10,913 bases of DNA from Parcubacteria group bacterium GW2011_GWA2_45_30 (GTDB lineage Bacteria; Patescibacteriota; Minisyncoccia; Sungbacterales; HO2-52-23). The stretch is taken from contig LCKU01000016.1 of the NCBI GenBank assembly GCA_001001625.1, positions 1 through 10,913 on the forward strand, read 5' to 3'. Both the position numbers and the translations under genes were made by a program. Shown in pieces: positions 1 through 6,083 of this stretch (its first letter is position 1; the number at the start of each line of letters is the position of its first letter). The notes beneath the pieces were generated by a model. It was not told the DNA's origin. It saw nothing but the letters and a program-made list of their open reading frames with translations, and did no database searches.

Positions 1-215
1 GGCTGGACCGCATTTTTATCCCAGGGCTGAATTAAAATCTGCTTAGGGTCGGGAGAGGAAATCGCAGCCACGGCTTTTAACGGGGTCTTGGTCCCGTAAT
101 AATCCACTTCCAAATCCTCCACGAGCGCCGGACTTGCCCGTCCGGTGCGCAAAGACGCAATCTCGATTTTAAGATGCTCAATTATTTTTTCAAGTTTTGA
201 TTTAAACTCCGGCAT
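1..215 (-). CDS. frr: Ribosome recycling factor, N-terminal part (runs off the left edge)
   Basis: The minus strand reads open from an ATG at 213-215 to the window edge, giving 71 codons. The product begins MPEFKSKLEKIIEHL and carries the RRF signature LRTGRASPALVEDLEVDYYG followed by TKTPL, about residues 22-47. RRF works with EF-G in the cytoplasm to split the post-termination ribosome and release mRNA and tRNA; the family is about 185 aa, so roughly the last 60% is missing here. The seen part covers the first long helix of the three-helix bundle and the start of the inserted beta domain. No strong Shine-Dalgarno precedes the ATG; AGCGAG is the nearest candidate. A 6-bp hairpin (229-247) lies just upstream. 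The identification rests on the highly conserved RTGRASP block and is firm. Confidence 0.94.
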   Translation of the reverse strand, partial: MPEFKSKLEKIIEHLKIEIASLRTGRASPALVEDLEVDYYGTKTPLKAVAAISSPDPKQILIQPWDKNAVQ

Positions 216-228
216 ATTTTACTCGCTT

Positions 229-247
229 TAGCGGTTTTCTGCCGCTA
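229..247. other. Small hairpin just upstream of frr
   Basis: TAGCGG (229-234) and CCGCTA (242-247) form a perfect 6-bp stem with a 7-base loop. It ends 13 bases before the frr start codon on the minus strand, so it would lie in the frr leader. No T-tract follows, so it is not a typical terminator. It could affect initiation or be a remnant of a repeat; its function is unknown. Confidence 0.35.
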
Positions 248-272
248 CAATTTCAGACATGACGAATCGCTC

Positions 273-399
273 GTAAATGCTTTTGAAAACCTTCGCGAAA
301 TCCCACCGATATTTCGCTCATCACGGGTCGGCCTCGCTCTCGCGCGACAGCGCGCGAACCGTGGCCGCTCGGCCTCCCAGTGTTTTCAAAAGCATTTAC
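273..399. repeat. 127-bp palindromic intergenic element with 18-bp perfect arms (element P1)
   Basis: GTAAATGCTTTTGAAAAC at 273-290 is matched exactly by its reverse complement at 382-399. Two smaller hairpins lie inside: GCGAAAT/ATTTCGC and a GC-rich TCGCGC/GCGCGA stem. It carries the short blocks GGGTCGG, GGCCTCGC, GGCCGCTCGGCC and CCTCCCA, several of which recur in the similarly built element at 4573-4706. It fills most of the gene-free stretch 216-529, between the beta-propeller remnant and frr. The open reading frame across it (277-468) is arginine/serine-rich and crosses both arms, so it is not a credible gene. No target duplication was found. It may be a mobile-element relic or a structured RNA/terminator. 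Confidence 0.65.
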
Positions 400-404
400 T
401 TCAC

Positions 405-459
405 TCCTAAACTTATTGAAATTGCAGCGGCCTCAACCGCCTGTAGACTCGTTTTAGGA
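405..459. repeat. Imperfect palindrome next to element P1
   Basis: TCCTAAAC (405-412) pairs with GTTTTAGGA (451-459), with one extra base in the right arm. A second stem inside is GCGG (427-430) with CCGC (437-440). A third short hairpin follows, TGCGCC (473-478) with GGCGCA (482-487). None has a T-tract on the minus strand, so none is a clear terminator for the upstream beta-propeller gene. Together with P1, the stretch 229-487 is nearly all palindromes and holds no gene I can support. Confidence 0.4.
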
Positions 460-490
460 TTTCTTTAAGGTATGCGCCTCTGGCGCAAAA

Positions 491-527
491 CTGTTAATGC
501 TGTTCGTTTTTGTTCGTGCTGTTAGTG
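491..527. repeat. 37-bp nonamer-type repeat, copy 1
   Basis: The block is built of CTGTTMGTG-like units: CTGTTAATG, CTGTTCGTT, a variant TTGTTCGTG and CTGTTAGTG. It matches 1809-1845 at 34 of 37 positions in the same orientation. It begins three bases beyond the stop codon of the beta-propeller remnant in the direction of that gene. Together the two copies bracket that gene as direct repeats. Confidence 0.75.
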
Positions 528-529
528 TT

Positions 530-1646
530 TCAACGTGTAACTACAAACATTATATTTGTATTATATGGATTAACCCAAAAACTCTGCACTCTGCCAGTCA
601 TCGGCAAACCAATTATTTTCCAGGTACTTCCTCCGTCCAAACTTTTATGCAATTCGCCCGAGGAAGCGAAAAAAACCGATTCGGCGTCATTTGGATCTAC
701 GGAAACCGCATCCATTTTCGCGCGGGGCGGAAGGAGCGTTTGAACACTCACCCATTTTGTTCCGCCATCATTTGAACGAAATAACGAATCACCGGACTTA
801 AAATATATTTACACCATTTCCGCCAATACCGCCGACACGAGGACCGCTATAATAAAACCCCGGAGCCGAATTGCCACTGCCATTAATATTAATATCAGCC
901 CAGGTCTTGCCTCCATCCAAAGACCGCGCAATTTTTCCGCCGGACTTTCGTATGATAATTTCATTTGGATTCAACGGATTCACGTTTATTGCCGCAATCG
1001 CGCCGATATCCCAAGATATGGCATTCCAGCTCTTTCCGGCGTCATTTGTTTTAAGCAAACCGCCGTTGGCTGTGGCAATGAGAAGGCGATTGGAACTCTC
1101 GGGAAATATGTATAAACCAACTATGGGTACTCCTCCTCCATTCAAATGATATATTTCTACAAAATCCAATCCGTTATTTACGCTTTTCAACACCACACCC
1201 TGACCATTTTGATACACTGCCAGATATATAACCGCGGGATTTAGCAAACTTACAGCAACGCCCCGGACATCACTATCCGATTGTAATATGTTGGCACGAT
1301 CGCTAATACGTTTCCAGGATGCGCCACTTGATTCACTCTTCCATAAACCGCTACCATTCGTTCCCATAAATATGACTGCGGAACTTGACGGATGAAAAAA
1401 AATGGTCTGAATGGACAGTTGCATCGGCTCGCCTTTGGCTTGAAACCGGATCTCTTTCCAGGACTCGCCACCATCAACCGAACGCCAGATGCCGGACTCC
1501 ATTACGCCGCCGCTTGAGGCACCTCCCACAAACGCAAATTGTGGCACGGCAAAACCGACCATATTTAAAACAAACGGGAAAACAATAACAATAACAAGTA
1601 TGGCAACTAAAATGGCAAGAAAAATTCTCAACTTTGCGAACAGCAC
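530..1646 (-). pseudogene. Membrane-anchored BNR/Asp-box beta-propeller protein, broken
   Basis: Two frames join into one protein of about 371 residues. The first part (798-1646) has a hydrophobic anchor at about residues 8-30 and five Asp-box-like motifs: SVDGGESW, SESSGASW, SVNNGLDF, TNDAGKSW and SLDGGKTW. It stops at 798-800, but the next frame continues at once with KSGDSLFRSNDGGTKW and then SLDGGSTW, ending at 530. The break is one extra base in a T-run (AAAA at 800-803 on the plus strand): ATA-TTT-AAG would restore V-N-I-F-K-S-G-D. The current first codon is a GTG at 1644-1646 inside a duplicated target site; the probable original Shine-Dalgarno and TTG start (1757-1770) are now 101 bp away beyond a MITE. 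Such propellers (Ycf48/sialidase-like fold) are usually surface or extracytoplasmic; the ligand is unknown. A sequencing or assembly error could explain the frameshift, but not the MITE. Confidence 0.75.
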
Positions 1647-1650
1647 GAAC

Positions 1651-1751
1651 CTCGTTAGAGAGAAACAGTTTTAATCTCTAAATTGATTAGAGCGTTTTTT
1701 AATAAAAAGTGTCTTACAAAAACAAGAAAAAATATGTTTCTCTCTAACAGG
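1651..1751. mobile_element. MITE-like element A, 101 bp, with 6-bp target duplication ACGAAC
   Basis: The left end reads CTCGTTAGAGAGAAACA and the right end, reverse-complemented, CCTGTTAGAGAGAAACA. ACGAAC flanks both ends directly, at 1645-1650 and 1752-1757. The interior is AT-rich and has no transposase or credible ORF. The core CYYGTTA is shared with the elements at 7193 and 9084. It inserted within the first codons of the beta-propeller gene; on the minus strand, reading from the old TTG start enters the element and meets a TAA in the far terminal repeat. The junction CGAG|GTTCGT makes a GAGG close to possible restart codons. Confidence 0.82.
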
Positions 1752-1756
1752 ACGAA

Positions 1757-1770
1757 CAATTTATCCTCCT
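1757..1770 (-). promoter_or_regulatory. Orphaned Shine-Dalgarno and TTG start of the beta-propeller gene
   Basis: On the minus strand AGGAGG (1765-1770) is followed after 5 bases by TTG (1757-1759). If element A and one target copy are removed, TTG TTC GTG CTG TTC GCA AAG reads in frame into the beta-propeller protein (M-F-V-L-F-A-K-L-R). The best initiation signal in the area is therefore cut off from its gene. Inference from sequence only. Confidence 0.6.
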
Positions 1771-1781
1771 CGGGCGACTCG

Positions 1782-1824
1782 CGAACAGCGCGAACAGAGC
1801 CTTCCGTACTGTTAGTGCTGTTCG
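1782..1824. repeat. Hairpin made from nonamer repeats after holB
   Basis: CGAACAGCGCGAACAG (1782-1797) pairs with CTGTTAGTGCTGTTCG (1809-1824) at 14 of 16 positions around an 11-base loop. It overlaps the holB stop codon on the minus strand. No T-tract follows, so it is not a standard terminator. The units belong to the same CTGTTMGTG family as the 37-bp repeats, here in inverted orientation. Confidence 0.5.
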
Positions 1825-1845
1825 TTCCTGTTCGTGCTGTTAGTG
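1809..1845. repeat. 37-bp nonamer-type repeat, copy 2, overlapping the holB 3' end
   Basis: Its units are CTGTTAGTG, CTGTTCGTTC, CTGTTCGTG and CTGTTAGTG; 34 of 37 positions match the copy at 491-527. Read on the minus strand it encodes the last HolB residues TNSTNRNEQH and the TAA stop, so the tail of that protein is repeat-derived. A related piece, GCGAACAGCACGAAC at 1636-1650, is where element A inserted. Confidence 0.75.
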
Positions 1846-2786
1846 GTTAACGCCTCCATAAACATCACATCCATGGCCAGGCGCGGATTAACATTGGTGG
1901 TCTCAAGTATTGAAAGAATGCGATGAATTTCTTTTAGACGGCTGGCTGCGGCCTGATAAGATTTTTTTTGCGAAACTGCCGAACATAAATTCTTCCGCAA
2001 AGTACCGATAAGAAATTCGGATGCGATCCGGCATTCTTCTTTATTTTTGGAAACGCGCTCGGCCAAGACCAAGGCCGACGGAATGTCGCGGAGCGCAAGA
2101 ATTGATTCTACCTCATTTCGCATTTTTTCCTGTTTTAATAAAAAGGATGGATCCTCCAGGGCGCGCAAGGCAATTCCGGGTCGGCCGGAAGCCGCTGCCA
2201 AAATCGCGTCTGCTTTGTCGGGTTTAACCTTTTTTTCTTCTAAAAATTTACGTAATACTCCATCCGGCAGCAAAGAAAATCTAAGCGGCTCTGCGCGCGA
2301 AACAATGGTTGGCAGAACCGAATCATGCGCCGAACTTATCAATAAAAATAAAGTTCGCTCGCCCGGCTCTTCCAGCAGTTTCAAAAAAGCATTTGCGGCC
2401 TCCTGGCTCAATTTTTCCGCTTCATTAATTATGGCAATCCGCCATTTCTCTGCTTCTGGCGCAAACGAAAACTTGCGTTTCAGTTCCCGTATATCTTCAA
2501 TCGGAATATCTTTACGAATTTCTTTTTTGGAGACAAGAGTGTGTTCGATATCAAGAATTATTACGCCGGGGTGAATATCCTGCTTGATTTGACGGCAATC
2601 CGCGCATCCATCTCCGGCATCGCCGATCTTATTCTTATTTGGGCATATTAAAACACGCGCAACTTCCTTGGCCAATGCAAATTTTCCCACATGTTCCGGG
2701 CCATAAAATAAATAGGCGTGGGCCATCCGCCCGCGTCGTATCACTTTTTCCAGATATTCAACTTGCCGCTCGTGTCCTAAAATCAC
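1812..2786 (-). CDS. holB: DNA polymerase III delta' subunit (clamp-loader AAA+ protein)
   Basis: The 324-aa product is a clamp-loader AAA+ protein, typical in length for delta'. It opens with GHERQVEYLEKVIRRGRMAHAYLFYGP. The P-loop at about 29-36 is GPEHVGKF, lacking the Thr/Ser after Lys, as is common in delta'. Cysteines 48, 61 and 64 suggest a zinc module; the usual fourth Cys is not obvious. A Walker-B-like stretch lies at about 119-141 (IINEAEKLSQEAANAFLKLL), with the sensor/arginine-finger region SRA at 163-165. Delta' acts in the clamp-loader complex that places the beta clamp on DNA at the replication fork; its own ATPase is generally inactive. The start is GTG at 2784-2786, without a clear Shine-Dalgarno. 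It lies back to back with a strong plus-strand promoter. The last ten residues are repeat-encoded and probably not ancestral. Confidence 0.93.
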   Translation of the reverse strand: MILGHERQVEYLEKVIRRGRMAHAYLFYGPEHVGKFALAKEVARVLICPNKNKIGDAGDGCADCRQIKQDIHPGVIILDIEHTLVSKKEIRKDIPIEDIRELKRKFSFAPEAEKWRIAIINEAEKLSQEAANAFLKLLEEPGERTLFLLISSAHDSVLPTIVSRAEPLRFSLLPDGVLRKFLEEKKVKPDKADAILAAASGRPGIALRALEDPSFLLKQEKMRNEVESILALRDIPSALVLAERVSKNKEECRIASEFLIGTLRKNLCSAVSQKKSYQAAASRLKEIHRILSILETTNVNPRLAMDVMFMEALTTNSTNRNEQH

Positions 2787-2815
2787 TTGACTTTTAAATG
2801 TTTTTATGATATAAT
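2787..2815 (+). promoter_or_regulatory. Strong sigma-70-type promoter for the 141-aa orphan gene
   Basis: TTGACT (2787-2792) and a perfect TATAAT (2810-2815) are separated by exactly 17 bases. Transcription would begin near 2822, about 26 bases before the ATG at 2848. The -35 box abuts the first codon of the divergent holB gene. Confidence 0.85.
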
Positions 2816-2847
2816 GGTTCTATCTTTGACATATGGGGGTATTTTTT

Positions 2848-3273
2848 ATGAATATTGATAGTTGTTCCATGAGGGGCATAGGGCTCATAGGAAATGTTTA
2901 CGGAGATTCAGGTTCTGGAAGTATTGTCTCCGCGCCTGGAATATTGCATGAGTTGGAACGATTTTTTAAACGGGAGATGGATGAGCAAATTACCATTTTG
3001 ACGAATGGCCCCGCCAATATTACTATTGAACAGAAAGACGGAAAGTTTTTTCTGACGTTCATTCAGTCCCTCAACGGCGATAAGATAAGCGGCCCCACCG
3101 ATCTTTCAAGTTTAGGTGTGCAAACCGTTCACTACACCATAGGAATGAAACAAGGGCTCGCTGATTTCTTCGGCGGAAGAACCAGGTATTCCACATCGTG
3201 TGTCCTGTCGAACAGGGCGTGCACAATTTTGGTTCACCGCAAAGAAGATTCCTTCTTCTTTTCAGTGACCTAA
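2848..3273 (+). CDS. Orphan protein of 141 aa, function unknown
   Basis: I do not recognise the family. The ATG at 2848 is preferred over the in-frame ATG at 2833 because GGGGG (2835-2839) lies 8 bases upstream of it, a good ribosome-binding site. The product begins MNIDSCSMRGIGLIGNVYG, has a Gly/Ser-rich stretch (GDSGSGSIVSAPG, residues 19-31), then alternates short helical and beta-like segments. It contains no transmembrane segment, signal peptide or clear catalytic motif; three cysteines are present (residues 6, 118, 125). It forms a complete monocistronic unit between a near-consensus promoter and a strong terminator, which suggests substantial, independent expression. A genuine gene is likely; its role cannot be inferred from its neighbours. 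Confidence 0.78.
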   Translation: MNIDSCSMRGIGLIGNVYGDSGSGSIVSAPGILHELERFFKREMDEQITILTNGPANITIEQKDGKFFLTFIQSLNGDKISGPTDLSSLGVQTVHYTIGMKQGLADFFGGRTRYSTSCVLSNRACTILVHRKEDSFFFSVT

Positions 3274-3312
3274 TCGGAGTCCTAAACCTTCATTCCATTT
3301 TCTCTCATCTTG

Positions 3313-3345
3313 CCACCCGGCGTCCAGTCGGGTGGTTTACTTTTT
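3313..3345 (+). terminator. Rho-independent terminator after the 141-aa orphan gene
   Basis: CCACCCG (3313-3319) pairs with CGGGTGG (3329-3335) around a 9-base loop, followed by TTTACTTTTT. It starts 40 bases after the stop codon. The T-tract is on the plus strand only, so it serves the plus-strand gene. Confidence 0.9.
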
Positions 3346-3444
3346 GACAATGGCCCGGTGCACTAAAACCGGTCGTTCTTTAATTCCTTCTTTCTCTTGC
3401 GCTGATTTAAGTTTTAGTCCTTTAAACGGATTTTCACCGGACAT
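3337..3444 (-). CDS. Possible 35-aa lysine-rich small protein downstream of mreB
   Basis: A short minus-strand frame runs from ATG (3442-3444) to TAA (3337-3339). Its product begins MSGENPFKGLKLKSAQEKEG and ends RPVLVHRAIVKK. It lies 80 bases after the mreB stop in the same direction, and its stop codon abuts the terminator hairpin of the opposing gene. The hydrophilic, Lys/Glu-rich composition looks protein-like rather than random, but no Shine-Dalgarno is visible and an in-frame stop lies just upstream of the ATG. I do not recognise it. Chance alone could produce a frame of this length, so this is tentative. The rest of 3346-3524 shows only AT-rich sequence and weak palindromes. Confidence 0.4.
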   Translation of the reverse strand: MSGENPFKGLKLKSAQEKEGIKERPVLVHRAIVKK

Positions 3445-3524
3445 AAATAAACGGAAATTTTAAAATTTAAAGATTTAAGCCCGACGAACGTCTTTTTTCT
3501 ACAATATGCCGAGGGAACCGCACC

Positions 3525-4535
3525 CTACCTTTTACTCATTATACTCCTCTTATACACCTCCAAATGCTCCAAAGCGATTCCGGTGCCTTTGACCACGCAG
3601 AGCAGGGCATCTTCAGCCACATGCGCCGGAACTCCGGTTTCCTGAAATACCAGCTCATCAATGTTTCGCAGGAGCGACCCGCCGCCGGTCATCACAATCC
3701 CCCGATCCATGATGTCAGCAGCAAGTTCGGGCGGCGTATCGTGCAAAACCGATTTTACCGCGCGCACAATCTCATCCAGCTCATCCGAAATCGCTTCAGT
3801 AATTTCCATAGAATGAATTTCAATCGTACGCGGAAGCCCGGTCATTAAATCACGTCCTTTAATTTCCATTTTCATTTTAGGATCATCCATCGGCACCGCG
3901 GACCCGATTTTAATTTTCATATCTTCGGAAGTCCTGTCTCCGATAGCAAGATTATAGTGCCGCTTGATATATTCGGCGATGGCCTGATCAAGTTTATTTC
4001 CCGCGACTTTAACCGAAGTGGCTGCGACAATTCCACCTAGGGAAATAACCGCAATATCGGACGTTCCACCGCCAATATCCACCACCATATGCCCGGCCGG
4101 CTCGTTAATAGGAATACCGGCGCCAATGGCCGCCAGCACCGGTTCTTTAACTACATAGGCGGCCTTGGCTCCGGCCTGCACGGTTGCTTCAATTACGGCC
4201 CGGCGTTCAGTGGAGGTAACCCCGGCCGGCACTGATACCATAACTTCCGGACGGAACAAACGGACTCTACCGCTGGCTTTGGAAATAAAATAACGAAGCA
4301 TGGCTTCAGTCACGCGATAATCCGCAATAACTCCATCCCGCAAAGGGCGATATGCCACAATGGTTTCCGGGGTTCTACCGATCATCTCCCGCGCCTCATT
4401 TCCCACAGCTAAAACCACATTCTCGTCGCGCGAGACAGCCACCACGGATGGCTCATTTACCACCACCCCTTTTTTCGGCACAAACACTAAAGTATTGGCA
4501 GTGCCAAGGTCAATTCCTATTTTTCTGATGAACAT
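3525..4535 (-). CDS. mreB: Rod-shape-determining actin homologue MreB
   Basis: The 336-aa product, full length for the family, has every actin-fold nucleotide motif: phosphate-1 GIDLGTANTL (7-16), VPAGVTSTERRAVIEA (102-117), phosphate-2 DIGGGTSD (153-160) and the adenosine motif MTGGGSLLR (282-290). MreB polymerises on the inner face of the membrane and guides the elongation peptidoglycan machinery. The start MFIRKIGIDLG matches the usual N-terminus, and in-frame stops lie directly upstream, so ATG 4533-4535 is secure. The only Shine-Dalgarno (AGGAGGG, 4551-4557) is 15 bases away, unusually far. It follows murA on the same strand with palindromic element P2 between them, pairing cell-shape and wall-precursor genes. 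No mreC or mreD is in the window. Confidence 0.97.
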   Translation of the reverse strand: MFIRKIGIDLGTANTLVFVPKKGVVVNEPSVVAVSRDENVVLAVGNEAREMIGRTPETIVAYRPLRDGVIADYRVTEAMLRYFISKASGRVRLFRPEVMVSVPAGVTSTERRAVIEATVQAGAKAAYVVKEPVLAAIGAGIPINEPAGHMVVDIGGGTSDIAVISLGGIVAATSVKVAGNKLDQAIAEYIKRHYNLAIGDRTSEDMKIKIGSAVPMDDPKMKMEIKGRDLMTGLPRTIEIHSMEITEAISDELDEIVRAVKSVLHDTPPELAADIMDRGIVMTGGGSLLRNIDELVFQETGVPAHVAEDALLCVVKGTGIALEHLEVYKRSIMSKR

Positions 4536-4550
4536 ACTTTTTTATCTTTA

Positions 4551-4557
4551 CCCTCCT
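4551..4557 (-). promoter_or_regulatory. Distant Shine-Dalgarno of mreB
   Basis: AGGAGGG on the minus strand lies 15 bases before the mreB ATG, against the usual 5-9. In-frame TAA codons between the two rule out an upstream start. Either the spacing lowers translation or an A-rich spacer compensates. Confidence 0.55.
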
Positions 4558-4572
4558 GCTTTGATGAGATGA

Positions 4573-4706
4573 ATAAGTGTTTTGTTTTCGAAACAATGGG
4601 AGGACAAAATTGCTTGGTTTTCCGGCTTATCGGAAAAATTTTGTCCGACCCTTAGCGAGGCCGCCGCTGGAGCGGCCGAGTCGTGTTTCGAAAATAAAAT
4701 ACTTAT
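4573..4706. repeat. 134-bp palindromic intergenic element with 23-bp arms (element P2)
   Basis: The outer arms 4573-4595 and 4684-4706 pair at 21 of 23 positions; both mismatches would be G.U pairs in a plus-strand RNA. Inside are a long hairpin (GGACAAAATT/AATTTTGTCC enclosing TTTTCCG/CGGAAAA) and a GC-rich hairpin around GAGGCCGC and GCGGCC. The blocks CCGACCC, GCGAGGCCG, AGCGGCCGAG and TGGGAGG echo element P1. It separates murA from mreB. It could be a repeat family, a terminator for murA or a structured RNA; the T-tract expected of a simple terminator is absent. Confidence 0.65.
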
Positions 4707-4712
4707 GCAGCT

Positions 4713-6020
4713 CTATATTCTTTTTATATCTGCTCCCAACCGCCCCAATCTCTCCTCAATTTTCTCATATCCCCTATCAATATGCTCAACTCCGGTTATG
4801 ATTGACTCCCCTTCGGCGGCCAACGCCGCAATTATATGCGCCATGCCAGCCCGGATATCGGTCATGGCAATCGCGGCTCCGTACAGCTTCACGGGCCCTC
4901 TTATACGCACGCTGTGATTGGCCGCCTGACTGGCAAACCGACACGGCGAGAATCCAAGACATTCACCTGATATCTCAATATACGCTCCCATGCGTATAAG
5001 GTCTGCGGTATAACCGAAACGGTCTTCATAAACCGTCTCATGTATTATTGATTCTCCATCCGCGCGCGTCAAGAGCACGCAAATTGGCTGCTGCCAATCA
5101 GTCATAAAACCCGGATGAGGGGATGTTTCAATCCGCAAAGGCCTATATTGATCCTTCCCTTTAAATATTATTCCGCCGTCTGTCAAGGAGACAAATCCGC
5201 CCATCTCATCCGCTTTGGCCAGAAATGATTTCAAATGTTCTTTCCGCGCCCCACGCACCCAAACCTCTCCTCCGGTCGCAAGCGCGGCCGTAGCAAATGA
5301 CACCGCTTCATTCCGGTCAGGAATCACGCTTACCGATGCCCCGTGAAGCTTGTTCACCCCATCTATTTCTACAACGCGCTCCTCCGGCTTCCATAAAATT
5401 TTAGCTCCCATCAAACGCAGCATCTCAACCAAATTATAAATTTCCGGCTCCACTGCCGCGTTTTTAATTGTCGTCCTCCCCTGCGCCAAAGTTGCCGCCA
5501 AAATCACATTTTCAGTGGCGCCCACCGAGGGAAAAGGAAACTCAATCTCGGCGCCATGAATTTCGCCGGCCTCGGCGAAATATGACTGCTCTTTTCGGCG
5601 AACCTCAACACCCATTTTCTCAAACGCTTCTATATGAAAATTAATAGGCCGATGCCCGATGGGGCACCCGCCCAATACCGGCACTTCGGCATATCCCGAG
5701 CGGTGCAGAAGCGGCCCCAAAGCCAGAACAGGTATGCGGTTTTTCCGCGATAATTCAGGAACAATCGGATGCAAAACTTCGGGTGTATGAATTTTAACGG
5801 TATGCGCTTCACGATCCAGCAACACCCGGCTTCCTATTTTTTCACAAAGTTCAACCGTAATATCCGTATCATGAGTTAAAGGGACGTTTTCAATAACGCA
5901 CGGCTCATCGGTAAGCAAAGACGCGATCATCAATTTCGTCACGGCATTTTTTGAGCCGCGAATTTCAATCTCGCCCGCCAGGGGCCTACCGCCCCGGATA
6001 ATAAATTTATCTCCAGACAT
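4713..6020 (-). CDS. murA: UDP-N-acetylglucosamine 1-carboxyvinyltransferase
   Basis: MurA catalyses the first committed step of peptidoglycan synthesis in the cytoplasm, transferring enolpyruvate from PEP to UDP-GlcNAc. The 435-aa product shows the family fold and catalytic features: GSKNAVTKL with Lys24 (equivalent of E. coli Lys22), the active loop LGGCPIGHRPINFHI with Cys119 (equivalent of Cys115, the fosfomycin target), and FMTDWQQP carrying the conserved Asp. Cys rather than Asp in the loop predicts fosfomycin sensitivity, by family knowledge. The start at 6018-6020 is chosen because MSGDKFIIRGGRPLAGEIEI fits the family N-terminus and a promoter places transcription right at this codon. 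The frame stays open to 6209, but that would overlap the divergent PEGA gene and add a non-homologous 63 residues. Confidence 0.95.
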   Translation of the reverse strand: MSGDKFIIRGGRPLAGEIEIRGSKNAVTKLMIASLLTDEPCVIENVPLTHDTDITVELCEKIGSRVLLDREAHTVKIHTPEVLHPIVPELSRKNRIPVLALGPLLHRSGYAEVPVLGGCPIGHRPINFHIEAFEKMGVEVRRKEQSYFAEAGEIHGAEIEFPFPSVGATENVILAATLAQGRTTIKNAAVEPEIYNLVEMLRLMGAKILWKPEERVVEIDGVNKLHGASVSVIPDRNEAVSFATAALATGGEVWVRGARKEHLKSFLAKADEMGGFVSLTDGGIIFKGKDQYRPLRIETSPHPGFMTDWQQPICVLLTRADGESIIHETVYEDRFGYTADLIRMGAYIEISGECLGFSPCRFASQAANHSVRIRGPVKLYGAAIAMTDIRAGMAHIIAALAAEGESIITGVEHIDRGYEKIEERLGRLGADIKRI

Positions 6021-6026
6021 AAATAT

Positions 6027-6055
6027 ATCATAGCGTAAAAGTCCTTTATTTTCAA
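6027..6055 (-). promoter_or_regulatory. Promoter for murA, predicting a leaderless mRNA
   Basis: On the minus strand TTGAAA (6050-6055) and TATGAT (6027-6032) are spaced by 17 bases. The -10 box ends 6 bases before the murA ATG, so transcription should begin at or within a base or two of the start codon. No Shine-Dalgarno lies at a usable distance. Confidence 0.65.
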
Positions 6056-6070
6056 ACATGCATATTACTG

Positions 6071-6083
6071 TTATTATATAGAA
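6071..6083 (+). promoter_or_regulatory. Possible -10 region for the PEGA gene
   Basis: TTATTATATA ends 3 bases before the ATG at 6084, with no Shine-Dalgarno. A weak -35 candidate, TTCAAA (6051-6056), would lie 17 bases upstream of TTATAT and overlap the murA -35 on the other strand. This would make a compact divergent promoter with leaderless starts on both sides. Tentative. Confidence 0.4.

Noticed and set aside
277..468. 63-aa open frame as a gene
   Set aside because: It runs through both arms of palindromic element P1, has Arg/Ser-rich random-looking sequence and no ribosome-binding site.
497..775. 92-aa plus-strand frame over the beta-propeller region
   Set aside because: It is antisense to clear Asp-box motifs and has no initiation signals.
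798..812. Programmed frameshifting in the beta-propeller gene
   Set aside because: No recognisable slippery heptamer with a downstream structure; the 5' end of the gene is also broken, so decay or sequencing error is simpler.
491..1845. Nonamer repeats as a CRISPR array
   Set aside because: There are only two full 37-bp copies, 1.3 kb apart with a gene between, and no regular spacers or cas genes.
2833..2847. ATG at 2833 as the start of the 141-aa orphan gene
   Set aside because: The GGGGG ribosome-binding site overlaps this ATG and is correctly placed for the ATG at 2848.
3482..3498. GACG/CGTC hairpin with a T-run as a plus-strand terminator
   Set aside because: The stem is only 4 bp with a 2-base loop, and no plus-strand gene remains untermined at that point.
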